Notes: a model not told the origin generated them from the letters alone. 64,000 bases of DNA from Limnanthes douglasii subsp. nivea (GCA_036936605.1 JAUPFV010000004.1:91414334-91478333), one strand, 5' to 3'. Shown: positions 31,819 through 44,846, counted from the stretch's first letter. Program-made: numbers and translations.

Positions 31819-34721
31819 ATGGACTATATAAACTCGGTAAGTTTTTTTTTAAGTTGTTTTGTGATGATAGGCCTTTATAGTTTTGGCATTGGGGGTATCG
31901 AAACCGAAATTAGTTAATCTAATTGTGTTTTTAGTTAATCTAATTGTGTTTTCAGTTAATCTAATTGTGTTTTGTGTGATTTTGTTCTGATTTGGTTTTG
32001 TTCTAGTTGAGATCTGTGTTTAGTTTGATATGTCTTATTCTTGTTTGATTGACCTTGAATGTAGTTTATTGTTTCAACCAAATTGATCTATTCAATGATA
32101 AGGCTATATAACATGCAATGCAATAAGCAATTTGATTAGGCAAAAAGAGAATAGGATGAGCCTTAAATTTCACTTGTACTTGAAATCCATCTATGTTATG
32201 AAAGTGAACTTATAAAATTTGAATTTACAATCCCATATACTTGTTTGGAGCTAAGATTTGTCTCGAATCAAAGAGTTTAGTTTTATTTTCGGTCAGATCG
32301 TTAGATGTAGATAAGTTTTGATAAGAGGTAACTGATCTTGATGTTAGTATCACACTTCTTTTATGTTATGTGGTACAAACTCTAGAAAACTAATCTTGAT
32401 TCTCTTTTTGTGTATACTATTGTGTTTTGTTACTTGATGTTTTAAAAATCGGTTGAGGTGGAGCGCGCCTCAAATCGGTTCGGTCAACAACCGAACAGGA
32501 GCGTATGCTTTTACCGATATACCGCCCTCGTACGATTCAAAAACTTGTTATTTTACTTTAAGTATTCAATATCTTTTGAATGAAAAGTGATCTATGAGTT
32601 AGTATGAGTAGCATTTTTGAAAACTTATTCGAACAAGCACCAAGTAGTACTTATAATTTATGTTTTCTTTGCTTATTTGTCCATTTTAGGTTTTTGATAA
32701 TGTTAAGAGCTTCAACTTTGGTCTGGCTTTAGACAAGAAGTATCTAACATCACCTTCTATTATGAGTTGCAGGATCAGAAGAAGGTTATGAATTTGAAAA
32801 GGTTGATAATGCAGGTCGCAAAATCCAATCCCTATGTTCTTCCTCAAATGAAGTTGATCGAAGAGCAATTTTCGAAGCTCCCTTTATCTCGCAAACCTGA
32901 TCACCCGACATATTTTGCCGTATGTTATTCCCTTCCCCCATTAATTAACTTAATACTATCTTGCATTGAATGGTAAAATATATATTCATATCTATATAGT
33001 TTTTACACTACATTGATAATTAATAGAGGTACTATTAGGTTTGTGTTTTTGAGTCATTTGATTTTCGTTTCAAAGAATCAAACTATAATAAGTAGCTTAA
33101 AAATAACGCAATTAACACTCTAGTCATGTTCGATATAAAAAGTCAGCCAAAAATTTGATATTTTTTTGAATACTTAAATAGATGATATGGGCGGCGATAT
33201 CTGAGTCGAATAGTGAAGTAGGGTTGACCATTGAAGAGATATCGAAGTTTATTGAGGAAAACAATGACAATCTCCCAGCCGTTCATAAAATTTTCTTGAA
33301 TCATCATTTGGAGAAGCTACTGAAGAAAGGTAGTATAGTCCTTACTTCCAAGGACACTTATAAGCTACCACATGAGAATAGTATTTCTCTCGGCGAACAA
33401 AAGCAGAAGTCAAGTGGAAATGGTACCACCGGTCAAAATGGTATTCGATCTGAGTCTGAAGAAGGTGAAAATTCATCTAATCTAATAGTTAACCTATCAA
33501 AGCATTCAAAATATAAAGGAAAACGTATCTGTAAGAAACAAATGGAGGAAGCTAATGAGGCAAAGGCGAGAAAGATAAACATAAAAAGGACTTTTGATAT
33601 CGTTGAATCTGAGAAACAGCAGTTGTCTATCGAGATAGACATGCAAGAGGATATTGAAGTCGAAGAGGAACGAAATCAAAGACAGATTCATGAAGAAAAT
33701 GGAGAAATCATTTTAGAAAATCACAAAAATCAAGTAAGCGAAGAGTTGATTAGACTTGGGCAAAAGCAAGATATTGTATGTCATGATATTGTTGAACTGA
33801 GGTGATCTCGCTTTTTTCTCTTTTGGTTCTTACTCAACTTGTGTATGTCTTAGTATTATGATTTTCTTACTGGTTTTATTTTTGGTGTTGAATAATAGCA
33901 AAATGGTCAGGCGTGTTACTCAGAATGGAGCTAAAGATGATGAAGTTTCTCGATCTTCTCGTACACATCAGAAAGCTGAACACCTAATATTATCAAAGGT
34001 GAATAATTTTTTTAACGATTTTAAGTCGAAGTTTGCTTGGTCTGACATTTTAGACTTAGAGACTGATTTTTTAAGTTTATAAGTTCGTAAAACCTTAGAA
34101 TTCAATATGATTTAATGTTTTTTATTCTTTTAATATGTAACATTTTGTTCATGGTATTGTTTTTCTCCTGCTCCTGCTCCTGCTCCACCAATGTTTTATC
34201 TAGTGGCATTTGTTTTGCAGGATAAATGCATAGAGCTGTTGAATTCGGTGAAGAATGTTCACCAGCAGCTTATTCAAATCATAGGATCATTTGATAAAAT
34301 TGAGGAATCAAACAACAAAACTACTGAAGCTGAAACCGGAGACATATGTACAAATACAAAAACAAACATTTGTTCTGCTGAAGAAAAGACCCCAATAGCT
34401 TCTTATCCGGTTCAGAATCAAGAAAAAGAAGTATCCATCAACGGTCTACACAAGGTTCCAGTGCCTTCTACTGATGTCAGTCAAGATTCAACAGCACAAA
34501 ATGGATCTATCGTGGATTCCAAAACGGAGTCCGGGTCTCAGAAACGAGGTCGAGGTAGACCAAAACGAGATAATCTGGAAAACAATGGAACACCTGTAAC
34601 TACAACTACTGTTAAGACAAAGAAACTGAAAGGGTCACCTCCTTTAGAACAAAGAAGATATACAAGAGCTGCATTAGCTGCATCGAACGAATTAGCCATA
34701 GTTAAACATGAGGCTGCTTGA
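31819..34721 (+). CDS. Linker-histone (GH1) / AT-hook nuclear protein
   Basis: Chromatin-associated protein joining a histone H1-type winged helix to an AT-hook, as in plant GH1-HMGA proteins. Proposed exons: 31819-31836, 32773-32919, 33182-33801, 33899-33998, 34221-34721; all introns are GT-AG and phases agree, giving 461 aa. The H15 domain spans about residues 50-117 (HPTYFAMIWAAI...IEEISKFIEENN...HHLEKLLKKGSIV). An acidic/basic middle of about 180 residues follows, then the AT-hook RGRGRPKR at about 404-411 and a basic tail. The 18-nt first coding exon is the weakest call; a start at the Met at 32788 is possible. Only one clear AT-hook is seen, fewer than in classic HMGA types. Confidence 0.75.
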
Positions 34722-34834
34722 CTCTGGAGGAAGAGGTTCTGTAACAATGTTTCACAGTGGAAGTTGTAAGTTACTTGTGCTTTAAGAGATACTTTTGTTG
34801 TTGACATTCTATGTTTTCTCCATATACATTATGG

Positions 34835-34886
34835 ATGGTTTAGCCGTTTCGTCGGCTCGGATGATTTAGCCGTTTCGTCGGCTCAG
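34835..34886. repeat. 26-bp tandem duplication in 3' UTR
   Basis: Two adjacent units containing TTTAGCCGTTTCGTCGGCTC, differing at two positions, about 115 bp after the GH1-gene stop. A second duplication, AATAAAATTTCAATCTTT, occurs twice at about 34950 and 34992, so the 3' end holds two AATAAA signals. Confidence 0.75.
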
Positions 34887-34889
34887 ATG

Positions 34890-35290
34890 TTTTCATTACT
34901 TGTTTTGTTGTATTGAGATTGATGTTATTCCCTAGTTTTGTTTTTGTAATAAAATTTCAATCTTTACAATCAACTTTAGCACTATCTTTATAATAAAATT
35001 TCAATCTTTATCTATCAAATATATTTAAATTGTTATCATTTCTAAGATTCTTGCTTCTCTAAGAAAAAAAGAAGATACTTTAAGTCACTTCTAAATTTGA
35101 ATTTCTGTTCAAAAGAAAACTTTTCTTGGCAAAATATCTTTGAACTTCATCAAACCCAGTGACCCATCTCATCAATAAAGCAGAAGAATATAAAAATTTA
35201 AGACTTACCTCCAATCTTACCTCCAATCATCACATTAAGTTTTTTTTACCAAATTTCTCATTAAATTCTTTCAATTTCAGGTACACCAAA
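34890..35290. other. Intergenic between GH1 and protease genes
   Basis: Contains the duplicated poly(A)-signal-like sequence and AT-rich spacer. No gene. Confidence 0.5.
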
Positions 35291-35295
35291 CCTGT

Positions 35296-35303
35296 TATAA
35301 ATA
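35296..35303 (+). promoter_or_regulatory. TATA box of the aspartic protease gene
   Basis: TATAAATA about 120 bp upstream of the start codon at 35423, giving an expected leader near 90 nt. Confidence 0.5.
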
Positions 35304-35422
35304 CCAAAAGAAACATATTATGAGTTTATAAATTTTGGAGTTATTTTTCTGAAACTGAATGTGGTCCATTTATTTTGTTTACTAAAAGAACGATAGAGAT
35401 AGAACACAGGGATAATAAAAAA

Positions 35423-37792
35423 ATGAGACAATGGAAGGTAAGTGATATAATAGAAGTGGTTGTGATTTTGTCTCTGCCACTGCTTTTGAGCTTCTCTTCA
35501 GCTACAGCCACTGAACATAAATGGTGGAAGAAGTCGATGCTTTCACCTATAACAGCATCGTTCCTTACTAGATCCAGGTCCTCCATTTTGCTTCCAGTTC
35601 ATGGAAATGTCTATCCTACTGGGTATGTTCTTCTGTTCTTGATTGAATTCTAGATAAATTTGTAAATTTCTCTGTTTTTTTGTATAATTCTGATGACCCA
35701 TTTTTAGTTTTTGTAATACCCACTTGTTAAGACAAGCCAATTAACTTAATATGAAATGTAGTTTATTTCTTTGAAGTAGAATTATGATCATGGCATGTAA
35801 AATATCTTCTGAGTAGTTGATCTAAATTAGTATTCTTATTGTTATTGGCATATAAGAAATTCTTATATGCCGTTGTGTAAAAACTATGTTAAGGTTTATT
35901 TTGAATCGATGGCAGGTACTATAATGTAACAATCAACATAGGCCAGCCATCAAGGCCTTACTTTCTTGATCTTGACACCGGAAGTGATCTCACATGGCTC
36001 CAATGCGACGCGCCGTGCGTCCAATGCGTCGAGGTAAGCTTGTTGCATGATAAGTATGACCTAAGCAGACTTCAAGTTCTGATGGCTTCTATAAACAAGA
36101 CCTATGACTCTTTACTACACACTTTCTTGTGTTCTATTTTTACATATTTTTTACTATGTATGATGTCATTTTACTATCAGACAGATGATTTTATGGTTTT
36201 CTTGCAGTCGCCTAATCCACTATATCAGCCGAGCAACAACCTGGTTTCATGTTCAGACCCACTTTGTGTAGCGTTGCGTTCACCTAATGAGCAGGAATTT
36301 GAATTGCCAGAGCAATGCGACTATGAGGTTGAGTATGCAGATGGTGGATCGTCCCTTGGTGTTCTTGTCAAAGATGTATTTGCATTGAATTATACAAATG
36401 GGAGAAGACTAAACCCCGATCTGGCTCTAGGGTTTGTGATTTCTTGTGTCTTTGTCCATGTCTATAGTTTCCTTCATATTGTTTTAGCTTATATCGAGAC
36501 TTTACTTAGACTGTGCTTTTATACTTTGGAATTACATCCTATTTGCGTATTGGGTGAAACCCTTAAGAAACAAACTTCTTTTTACAGGTGCGGGTACGAT
36601 CAAATCCCAGGTGCATCACACCATCCGTTAGATGGTGTGCTTGGACTTGGAAGAGGAAAAACAAGCATTCTGTCGCAGCTTCATAATCAGGGTTTCGTGC
36701 GAAACGTGGTTGGGCATTGTTTAAGCGGAACAGGTGGAGGCTTTCTCTTCTTTGGAGACGATCTTTATGATTCTTCACGCGTAACTTGGACGCCAATGTC
36801 ACGTGACAATCCGTAATCATCTCTTCCTATCTTTTATTCGATACCGTAAAATGAGAAAAAGTTCCTAGGTATGCCTTTCTCTGATCGCTTTTATTTTGTA
36901 TTATAGAAAACATTACTCTCCCGGAGCCGGAGAACTCTTGTTTGGTGGTAAATCCACCGGCTTAAAAAATTTACTCGTAGTCTTCGACAGTGGAAGCTCC
37001 TACACTTATCTCAATTCCAAAGCATATCAAGCCTTAACACTAATGGTGAGTCGTACCCTAATAATCATTTATAAAAAGAAAACACTATGATTTTCGATAA
37101 ATTTTATAATGATGAGAAATTTAGTCAATTCTGTCGTAACATCCTAGATCCTCATCTGTTAACAGGTGCAGAAAGAACTAAACGGAAAACCATTGAGAGA
37201 AGCACGCGATGACAAAACACTCCCTTTATGTTGGCAAGGTCGTAGGCCTTTTACGAGTGTGAGTGAAGTCAAGAAGTACTTCAAGCCAATTGCGTTAAGT
37301 TTCAGAAGTGGTCGAAGAAGTAAAACCCTTTATGAAATACCTCCTGAATCTTATCTAATCATTTCGGTAAGCAAATCATTTCCTTTATTTTTCTCAGTAT
37401 TACTATAATGATGTTCACAGTTTCTATAGACTTTTTGTGCTGGTAATAGAACAGTATCTTCTTATACAAGCTATATAAGTATCAAAACACTAACGAATAT
37501 GTTTGCTGCCAGAGAAAGGGAAATGTCTGTTTGGGAATCCTTAATGGAGCCGAAGTTGGACTGCAAGATCTAAACTTAATAGGAGGTTAGATTTTTCATG
37601 ATCCATACATAACCTTGTTCCGTTACGATATTACTCGTTTTTTTGTTTTAAGTAACTTTTCGTGGTTTGATATTAACAGACATCTCAATGCAAGATCGGA
37701 TGGTGATCTACGACAACGAGAAGCAACTTATCGGATGGGTTGCTGCAAACTGTAACGAGCATCCGTTGTTAAAATCAGTCGATATTCGATGA
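35423..37792 (+). CDS. Aspartic protease, nucellin/Asp1-like (A1 family)
   Basis: Pepsin-type endopeptidase of the secretory pathway. Eight exons with GT-AG introns in phase: 35423-35622, 35916-36033, 36208-36431, 36588-36812, 36907-37045, 37166-37366, 37513-37585, 37680-37792; 430 aa. Residues 1 to about 30 form a hydrophobic signal peptide (VVVILSLPLLLSFSSATA). Catalytic motifs DTGS at 87-90 and DSGS at 283-286; the flap region has CDYEVEYADGGSSLG. CGYDQ, HPLDGVLGLGRG and FLFFGDDLYDSSRVTWTPM are hallmarks of the nucellin/Asp1 group. The end IYDNEKQLIGWVAANC is typical. No breaks seen. It is convergent with the NAC gene, 304 bp between stops. Confidence 0.92.
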
Positions 37793-38096
37793 TTTGGATC
37801 CTTTCATATCTAAATTACAACAACAATCCAGCAACAATGCAGCTCTCGAGCTATGGTAAGAAGAATAATGTACAAGTATATATTTTACTAGCAACTTCGC
37901 TTGTGTATATAGATTCGTACGGACTGTAACTTAAATAAAACTTCGATAAAACACGGTTGTTCATCCTTCTATAACACCATTGGTCTTAAATTTATGAATA
38001 AAAGATTACAAAATCGACTAGATATTAACACTAACACTAACACTAAATTGCTCTTATAAAAAAAACTAAAAGAATGCGGGATGCGTAAATATTCTT

Positions 38097-39338
38097 CTAT
38101 CGGAACAAGAACATGTCTTGTAACGGAGAGAGCTGGTTATCTAGTTGATACTGAGGTTGATTCGAGAAAAGATCGTCGGTCATGTAATTGAAGTCGATAT
38201 CATTCAATCCAGCAAAAGTACTTTCCCATTCATTCCATTTCTGCTCGCTTTCTACTTCGGACGAAGTTACATGTTCAGACGAACTCGAGTCTGTATGCAA
38301 CTTAGATTCGGAGATATCTATGTACGATAAGTCATTTACGTGCCAATGTTGTTGTTGCGGCGACATCGGGTTAGGTTTCGTCTCCAATGATTTTTTCTCC
38401 GGCTTCTCATTAACCGAGTAATGCTCGTCGATCACTCCCTTCTTGTTGTATATCCGACATAATACCCAATCGTCCAACTGCATTTCGAGCATTATAGTTG
38501 TTAGAGCCTAAAACATTATTGAATCTTCATTCTAATAACCTCATATAATATATCTACATACACTAAATCATTGAACTATTGATTTTCATACCTAATGTGT
38601 ACTAATTTTTTTTAAATAAATAAAAGAGTATCCAAAAATAACAATCATAAACTCAAATGAACTCTAAACTAATCAAGATTCAATCCGAATCTTAACCCTG
38701 AACTCAAATGAAACACACAACTTTGATTAAACTGTAAGAAAAGCATATTGGGAATATTATTACGTACCCTTAGATTGTTGTTCTTCTTTCGAGCAGACCT
38801 ATCGACATTAGCTAATCGATACTCATGCATAATCCAGTTGGTTTTGATCCCTTTAGGTGCTTTACCGGCATAGAACACAAGTGCCTTCTTAATGCCTAGT
38901 GGTGAAGGTTTACCTATGGGTTTATCCGCCCCGGTTGCTTTCCAGTACCCGGTTCCAGCTGCCCGGTTCGGTCTTGACCCGTTTGGATATTTTCTATCTC
39001 TAGGCGAGAAAAAATACCACTCTTTTTCTCCATACGCAGCCAAATCTATATCCAATGATAAATTTAATTAATTAATTTTAATAATCATTAGATACCACAA
39101 AGAATCCAAATAAGATTAAAAAGTTTTCGAAATCAAGTTTAATTATTTTACTAGTGGAAGATGAGATAAATAAATTACCAGGGAGTTGCCAAGGATCGTA
39201 TTTGTAGAGATCGATTTCTGCTATTATCGGAACTTGAATCGGAAGCATAGCACATTTCCGACAAAGATAGAAGCTAACTAACTCTTCGTCTGTCGGGTGA
39301 AACCTAAAACCCGCCGGGAAATCTAGCTCTGCTTTCAT
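38097..39338 (-). CDS. NAC transcription factor, ATAF-type
   Basis: Plant-specific DNA-binding regulator of stress and senescence programmes, acting in the nucleus. Three exons on the minus strand: 39338-39179, 39045-38768, 38477-38097, all GT-AG and in phase, 272 aa. The five NAC subdomains are complete: [87 protein letters not shown], and [13 protein letters not shown]. The C-terminus is acidic and ends PLQDMF, like the ATAF group's activation tail. The start at 39338 places the usual short N-terminus before the PAGFRFHPT block. An in-frame Met lies further upstream at 39434 but is at the likely transcription start. Confidence 0.92.
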
Positions 39339-39462
39339 TCTTGATTCAAGTCTGTTTTTTTTGCTCTCTGTTTGTTCTTCTCGGTGCTTCTCTGTTTCTC
39401 TTCTTCTCTGTTTTTCCTTTTTTATTCTATTCAATCGAGAGACATATGAGAGACCATTCTCA

Positions 39463-39469
39463 TTTTATA
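39463..39469 (-). promoter_or_regulatory. TATA box of the NAC gene
   Basis: TATAAAA on the minus strand, about 130 nt upstream of the NAC start codon. Confidence 0.55.
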
Positions 39470-39500
39470 GACAGCCAATTTTGCGATTTCATTGTATTAT

Positions 39501-39508
39501 ACACGTGC
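39501..39508. promoter_or_regulatory. G-box / ABRE-like site
   Basis: ACACGTGC with CACGTG core, about 35 bp upstream of the NAC TATA box. ABREs of this form mediate abscisic acid response and are known in ATAF-type NAC promoters; its role here is inferred. Confidence 0.45.
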
Positions 39509-39594
39509 GCGACAGAAAGATAGATATTGATATGAAGATAGGTTCAGAGATAATGTGGAATATTCTTCTATTCATTAGTATTATTTTTATAAAC

Positions 39595-39597
<3 letters not shown>

Positions 39598-39650
<53 letters not shown>
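39598..39650. repeat. (TA)n microsatellite
   Basis: About 26 uninterrupted AT dinucleotides in the NAC upstream region. Confidence 0.95.
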
Positions 39651-39654
<4 letters not shown>

Positions 39655-39659
39655 TGTTG

Positions 39660-40299
39660 TATATTTATTTATTGTTGTATATTTGATCTTTGTGTTGAAT
39701 TAAGATACCTCTAATTTATCTACTTATAGACGACGAAAGATGAAAAAACGGGATACCTCTAATTTATCTAAACTATGTTATATTTGATTTTCTTATAAGG
39801 TTTTTATAAGTTAAATATTTAATTTATTTGAATTTTATATTATAAATGGTAAAATAGATAACCGTTTAGCAGTATTTAGTATGATACTTATAATTACATG
39901 CTATCATTTTAAGATTTTATGAATATTTATTATATAATATAGCTTGGTTTTAGTATTTTAGTTCAACAATTCTAACGTTTTATATTTGTGTTGTTTGTAA
40001 ACCGATTAGTATGTACAAAAGTTATTAAAAATTATAAACAAAATCAAAATTTTATTTTTAGGGTATTTGGGAAAAACTAAAATTTAATATTTTGTCGTGT
40101 TAAGTCATTCAAATTTTGAATTTTATATTGATGTCACAATGTAAATAAAAATTAAAATACAATCACTGTGATGAAAAAGCAAACAGATAATTTACAAAAC
40201 TATATATAGTAATTATTGGCTATATGGTCGTTTTGAAAGAGTTCGTATCAAGTAAGACGATATTGTCGGTGATTAATAATTCGTTGTTTTAATTGTTAA
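39660..40299. other. AT-rich intergenic DNA
   Basis: No gene seen between the NAC promoter and the next gypsy remnant. Confidence 0.6.
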
Positions 40300-40329
40300 C
40301 GTTCCAACTATTTCAGTTTAAAATATGGT

Positions 40330-42060
40330 TGAACAACCGATCATTCATCTTTGAAAAAAACAAAGAATATCGTTATATGAAGGAATATCTACTAAACAAA
40401 CGCTCTAGGGACGATCTGGAAAGGGATCGGTTGGCAAAAAGGAATCTCGTCATCACAGACTTTACTGTTCTCGTTTAAAAAACATATCGTCTATTCATCA
40501 TAAAACAACGATGTTTTTACCGGACCAAGACAAACAACAAAGTAGGTAAAAGCAATTGGGATTATTCGATAACACCACAAATCTCTTTTTTCAACTTTGG
40601 AACATTTTTTCTAGGCTCAAAATGGCACGAAAAAAATCAAAAACTCATCTTCCTGATAAAACTTTAGCTATTGGGCACAACAATCCACGGATCCTCTAGA
40701 TGGAGGAAGAACAACATGAAATACAATGAGATGTTGGGGTTCAGCGGTGATGAAATGGTATTTCTCTCAGCTCTCTCAATGATCTTCTGAAGTAGTGCTA
40801 TAAGACGGTTCAACCAATTTCCTATGGGCTCGATTCATACTTTGAAGGCTATTTGCACTACATTTAGAGACTAGTTCATAGGAAGTAAAGTATCATAGGA
40901 GTCGGGTTACATCATTCACTACAAGCATAAGACTAATGAGAGCCTAAAAAATTACACCAAACAGTTTGTTAAAATAAATAAAAGTCTGGAAGAAATCTGC
41001 CCCAACCTCTTGCTCGAAGAATGATGAAGTGAAAAGCTCTAAATTTCAAACAACTTTTAGCCAATATAGTGCATCATATAAAGGTTGAAGAAACCATGCA
41101 TTTGAGGCTTCCAAGAAGCTTGAATGTCTATCATTGACCTTCGCAAGAAAATAAGAATACCATCGTATGGAGGAAGTTCTACTAAACAAACGTTAAAGGG
41201 ACGATTTGGAAAGGATCGGTAGGTAGAAATGAACGTCACCATCACACGCGCTACCGTTCTCGTTCAAAGAGCATAATGTCTATTCATCATCGAAATAACG
41301 ATGTATTTCCCGGACCAAAACAAGCAGTAAAGCAGCTAAGAGTCAATCGGGTTATTTAATAACACCATAAAACCCTTCATTCCACTTTGGGATATTTTCT
41401 GTTAGCTCAAAATGGTATGGAATAGATCAACAACTGATTTTCCCAATAAAACTTTAAATCTTGGGCACAACGATCCACAAATATCCTAAATGGGGGAAGA
41501 AAAATATGAAATACAGACTCTTCGCATCTTTACTAGCACCATAGATACTGGTAAGAGATCTATTTTTAAAGTTCAAGAAATATAAGATAGACAACTACGA
41601 TGGGATAGACGACGATGATGATGAGGTCTTTTTCGGAGCATTCTCAATAATTTTTTAAAGGTAGTTCATTAATATGGTTTAACCAATTTCTTATGGGCTC
41701 GATTCATACTTTTAAAGCTATTTGCACTACATTTAGAGACTAGTTCATAAGAAACAAGGTAACCTAGAAGATGAGGATTTCATCATTCACTACAAACATA
41801 AGACTAATGAAAGCCTAAAAATTACACCAAATGATTTGTTTAAATGAATAAAAGTCTAGAAAACTACATCTATATGGTGGCATTTATTTCTTATAAGTAA
41901 GCAATCTATCCCAACCTTTTGCCCGAATAATTATGAAGTGTAAAGCTATAAATTTTAGACAATTTTATCCCATATAGTGCAATAGATTGATATTGAAGAA
42001 AACATGCATTTGAGGCTTATGAGAAGGCCGAGTGTTTATCTTCATCCAACCTCTATGCAA
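40330..42060 (+). repeat. Tandem duplication within gypsy gag
   Basis: 40330-41110 and 41150-42030 are two copies of the same approximately 0.82-0.85 kb segment. Shared landmarks: CTACTAAACAAACG (40391; 41172), GGCACAACAATCCAC/GGCACAACGATCCAC, and CTATGGGCTCGATTCATACTTT (40828 and 41694). Each has a gag core reading MGSIHTLKAICTTF and NESLKNYTK. The copies differ by many substitutions and indels. Confidence 0.8.
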
Positions 42061-42299
42061 TCTGAATCTCTCATATTTCTCAGGTAAACACGTTAATAAA
42101 CCGTCTCAATAATGACATTCTTATCAAAACACGAATTCTCCAAATTAGAACAAATGGCGTGCAAATGATCAAGACTTTCAACTACCCATGGATTCGTATA
42201 CTCAGTACACCAAGCTCAATTAAGGCATAACCACGATTTATAACTGAGCTAAAAATATAGTTTGGTTAAAAAACTAGAGAAGATGTGGATCATGCGAGA

Positions 42300-42950
42300 G
42301 TAAAAAAAAACTCAAACAAGTTTTGCAAGTACAATAATAATAATGGTTACCTCGCTAAAGAATGAAATGATAAAGAATAAGACTCAGAACCTTATCGACC
42401 ACAGTAAGCTTCTCATGTGCAACAAAACCAAGCCTTTTATCCTTAAAAAAGTCCAGCAATTCAGTTGTGAGTATTTATAGTCGAGCTCCCAACAGGAAGC
42501 GCCCGAAGCTGTAGCACCCGAGAGGCCAAAACTCTAGTAATTTATAAAACGTGTAATAAAAATTTATATTCATATTCAAACATCTAAATGAATAGGAAAT
42601 TTTTTTGGAGGGGACACCATCACAGGAATCACTATTTTTTTCACAAAACGATACATCACTGACCTTGAGGTCCAACAGATATGTCAGACGATAGCTCACC
42701 TTTCACTGGGTTTTTTTTTCCATTAATATCAACTTCGAAGATGATAACTTAAGGAGGATAATAGGACCCCATGAGGATGCAGTGATGATCACCTCTAAAA
42801 TTGTTTATATTAAAGTCATAAAAAACATGTTTGACACATGCAAGTATCCTCTTTAAAAAGAGTTATGATCGGATTTTGGACTTTAAACTTTTATCACCCT
42901 CTAGAAGAGTGTTAATAAGTTTCAATGGGATGAAAAAATCTAGCTTTTGG
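42300..42950 (+). pseudogene. Gypsy gag end and protease remnant
   Basis: A zinc-knuckle-region-like FCKYNNNNGY phrase lies near 42320. At 42730-42850 one frame reads NFEDDNLRRIIGPHEDAVMI and KIVYIKVIKNMFDTCK, matching the segment up to the active site of gypsy protease, where D-x-G-S is expected; here it is DTCK. Confidence 0.5.
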
Positions 42951-43479
42951 AGAACTAAAATTAAATTTCTCCGTGAGATATAGGGAGTACATAAATAAAA
43001 TACAATGTCTCTTCATGATAATAGTTGGTCGGTTGTCAAACAATACTATTTTTTTGGCATCGGCTCAATAAAATGCAAATCATCGTGTCTACCCCGCATC
43101 AGTTCCTATGATATGTAGTTAGCATGATTACTGGTGTAATTAATGGTAGTCAACATGATACTAGAGAATGTTATACTACTTCAATTTCTTCTAGCAAATG
43201 ACAATTAAACGAGGCCCCTATTATCTTAGACAATCTGAAAGAGTTCTCCTGAATAGTAAAACATAAAAAGGTATAAAATATACCACTTGGGATGGAACGA
43301 GTAGTCTATATTAAGCAAGACTTATAAGGTTTTTGCAAGATGAATTATTAATATATTTGTCAAATAATTTGGATATTTTTTATTGGCATGTGCAAGATGT
43401 AATAAGAGTACTGTCCTTGATAACATACCACAATTAATAAACAACAAAAATCATCGGATAAACCCTTTACCGTAAATCT

Positions 43480-44200
43480 GGTATTTGTTAAAAAGAAAAA
43501 TATCAAGTGAAAGATGTGTATGAAATCCACAGATCTCACCCGAACATGTCTGAATGATCCATTCTAAATATCGAGAACTGACGGGGTCCAATTAAAATGA
43601 CATGCATATAGACGATGAAGAGCTGGAAACTTAAATGACTGATCAAGGTTTCCATTATTACAAAGAAGTACCCTTTAGTCTCATAATGCAGGGGTGACAT
43701 ATCAATACTTAGGGAATAAGACTTTTTATAGTCAAATTAAGATTAATTTTCAAGTATACATCAATGATATGTTGGTCACAAGCCAAGAAAAAATCCATAT
43801 TGGAAAAACCTTTGATAACCTCTGAGCAATCAAATCAAAACTCAATCCATAAAAATACACCTTTAGAGTTCGCTTTGAAAAATTCTTTGGGTACTTGATC
43901 AATAAATTACGAACCACAATAAAACTAACACAACTAACTAATTTAGCAGTTATGAAGCTACCATGGAAAATCAATGATATTCATATCATCACATGAAGGT
44001 TGATTGATTTAAATCCATTTAGTTCCAAATACATTAACAAGTATCCCCTATTTTTTAATCTTGAAGGGATCAAACAGTTCTACTAGACCTTAGAATATGA
44101 AGAGATATTAAAAAAAATCAAAGAGTATATGACACCTCGTGAAGTTTTAACATGGTTAAAACAAAATGATACTCTTTATCTATATATAAAGGCCTATACT
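43480..44200 (+). pseudogene. Gypsy RT remnant
   Basis: Reads LVKKKNIK...MCMKSTDLT, then GVTYQYLGNKTFYSQIK, VYINDMLVTSQEKIH, where the catalytic YIDD is YIND, and KYTFRVRFEKFFGYLINK. Asp loss and stops show inactivity. A related RT scrap ends the window at 63.7 kb. Confidence 0.7.
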
Positions 44201-44800
44201 CATATTATTATTACAATTTTAGTTACGGGATAATGAGCTACTTGTCAAGCCATTTATTATGTTAGTGAATCTGTTCTCGATGTTAAAATACAGTATATGC
44301 AATTGAAGAAATTAACATTGGTTTTAATGGGGGTTGCCATAAAATAAGGACATGATCCTAAAGCCACACAATTATAGTCCAAACTTTTTTCCTAAAAAAT
44401 GTTCTCTAGAAGTCTAATATTTGTACCATATTAACACAATGATTTGTAGAGCTTGAGAATTTTGACATCAAATTTGAACTAATAAATTCTATTAAAGCCC
44501 AAACTTTGGCACATTTTCTTATTGAATTTCACGCTGAACGACTTACCTCATCATATGATAAACTTTGACTCATATGTATAGTCAAGACCGACAAGGCTCA
44601 AACAATGTGGGATCTGGAACTAATGTAAATCCATTTTGGAGGACCCTCTACATCAATTGATTAAATTCGGTTTTCCTGCCTTAAAGAATAAAGTTGAATA
44701 TGCAACATAATTTCTTCGGCTACAGGTCACCCATATTTATGGAGTGCGGTGATTAAAATTACTCATTATACTTAATTAGTAGTCAGTTTTTCTTTTATAT
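44200..44800 (+). pseudogene. Gypsy RNase H remnant
   Basis: Weak phrases consistent with the RNase H and connection region (IYTHIIITILVTG, then AQTLAHFLIEFHAE near 44500 and a second RNase H start near 44600). Placed mainly by position between RT and integrase. Confidence 0.45.
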
Positions 44801-44809
44801 AAGTCAAAA

Positions 44810-44812
<3 letters not shown>

Positions 44813-44846
<34 letters not shown>
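44813..44846. repeat. (AT)n microsatellite
   Basis: About 17 AT dinucleotides inside the decayed gypsy element. Confidence 0.9.

Noticed and set aside
36040..36816. Single long protease ORF running through introns
   Set aside because: The segments 36034-36207 and 36432-36587 are flanked by good GT-AG sites and interrupt conserved A1-family blocks; they are introns by family alignment.
39339..39434. Upstream in-frame ATG for the NAC protein
   Set aside because: It lies at the predicted transcription start, the intervening Lys/Arg/Glu-rich stretch is unlike NAC N-termini, and the ATG at 39338 gives the usual short leader to PAGFRFHPT.
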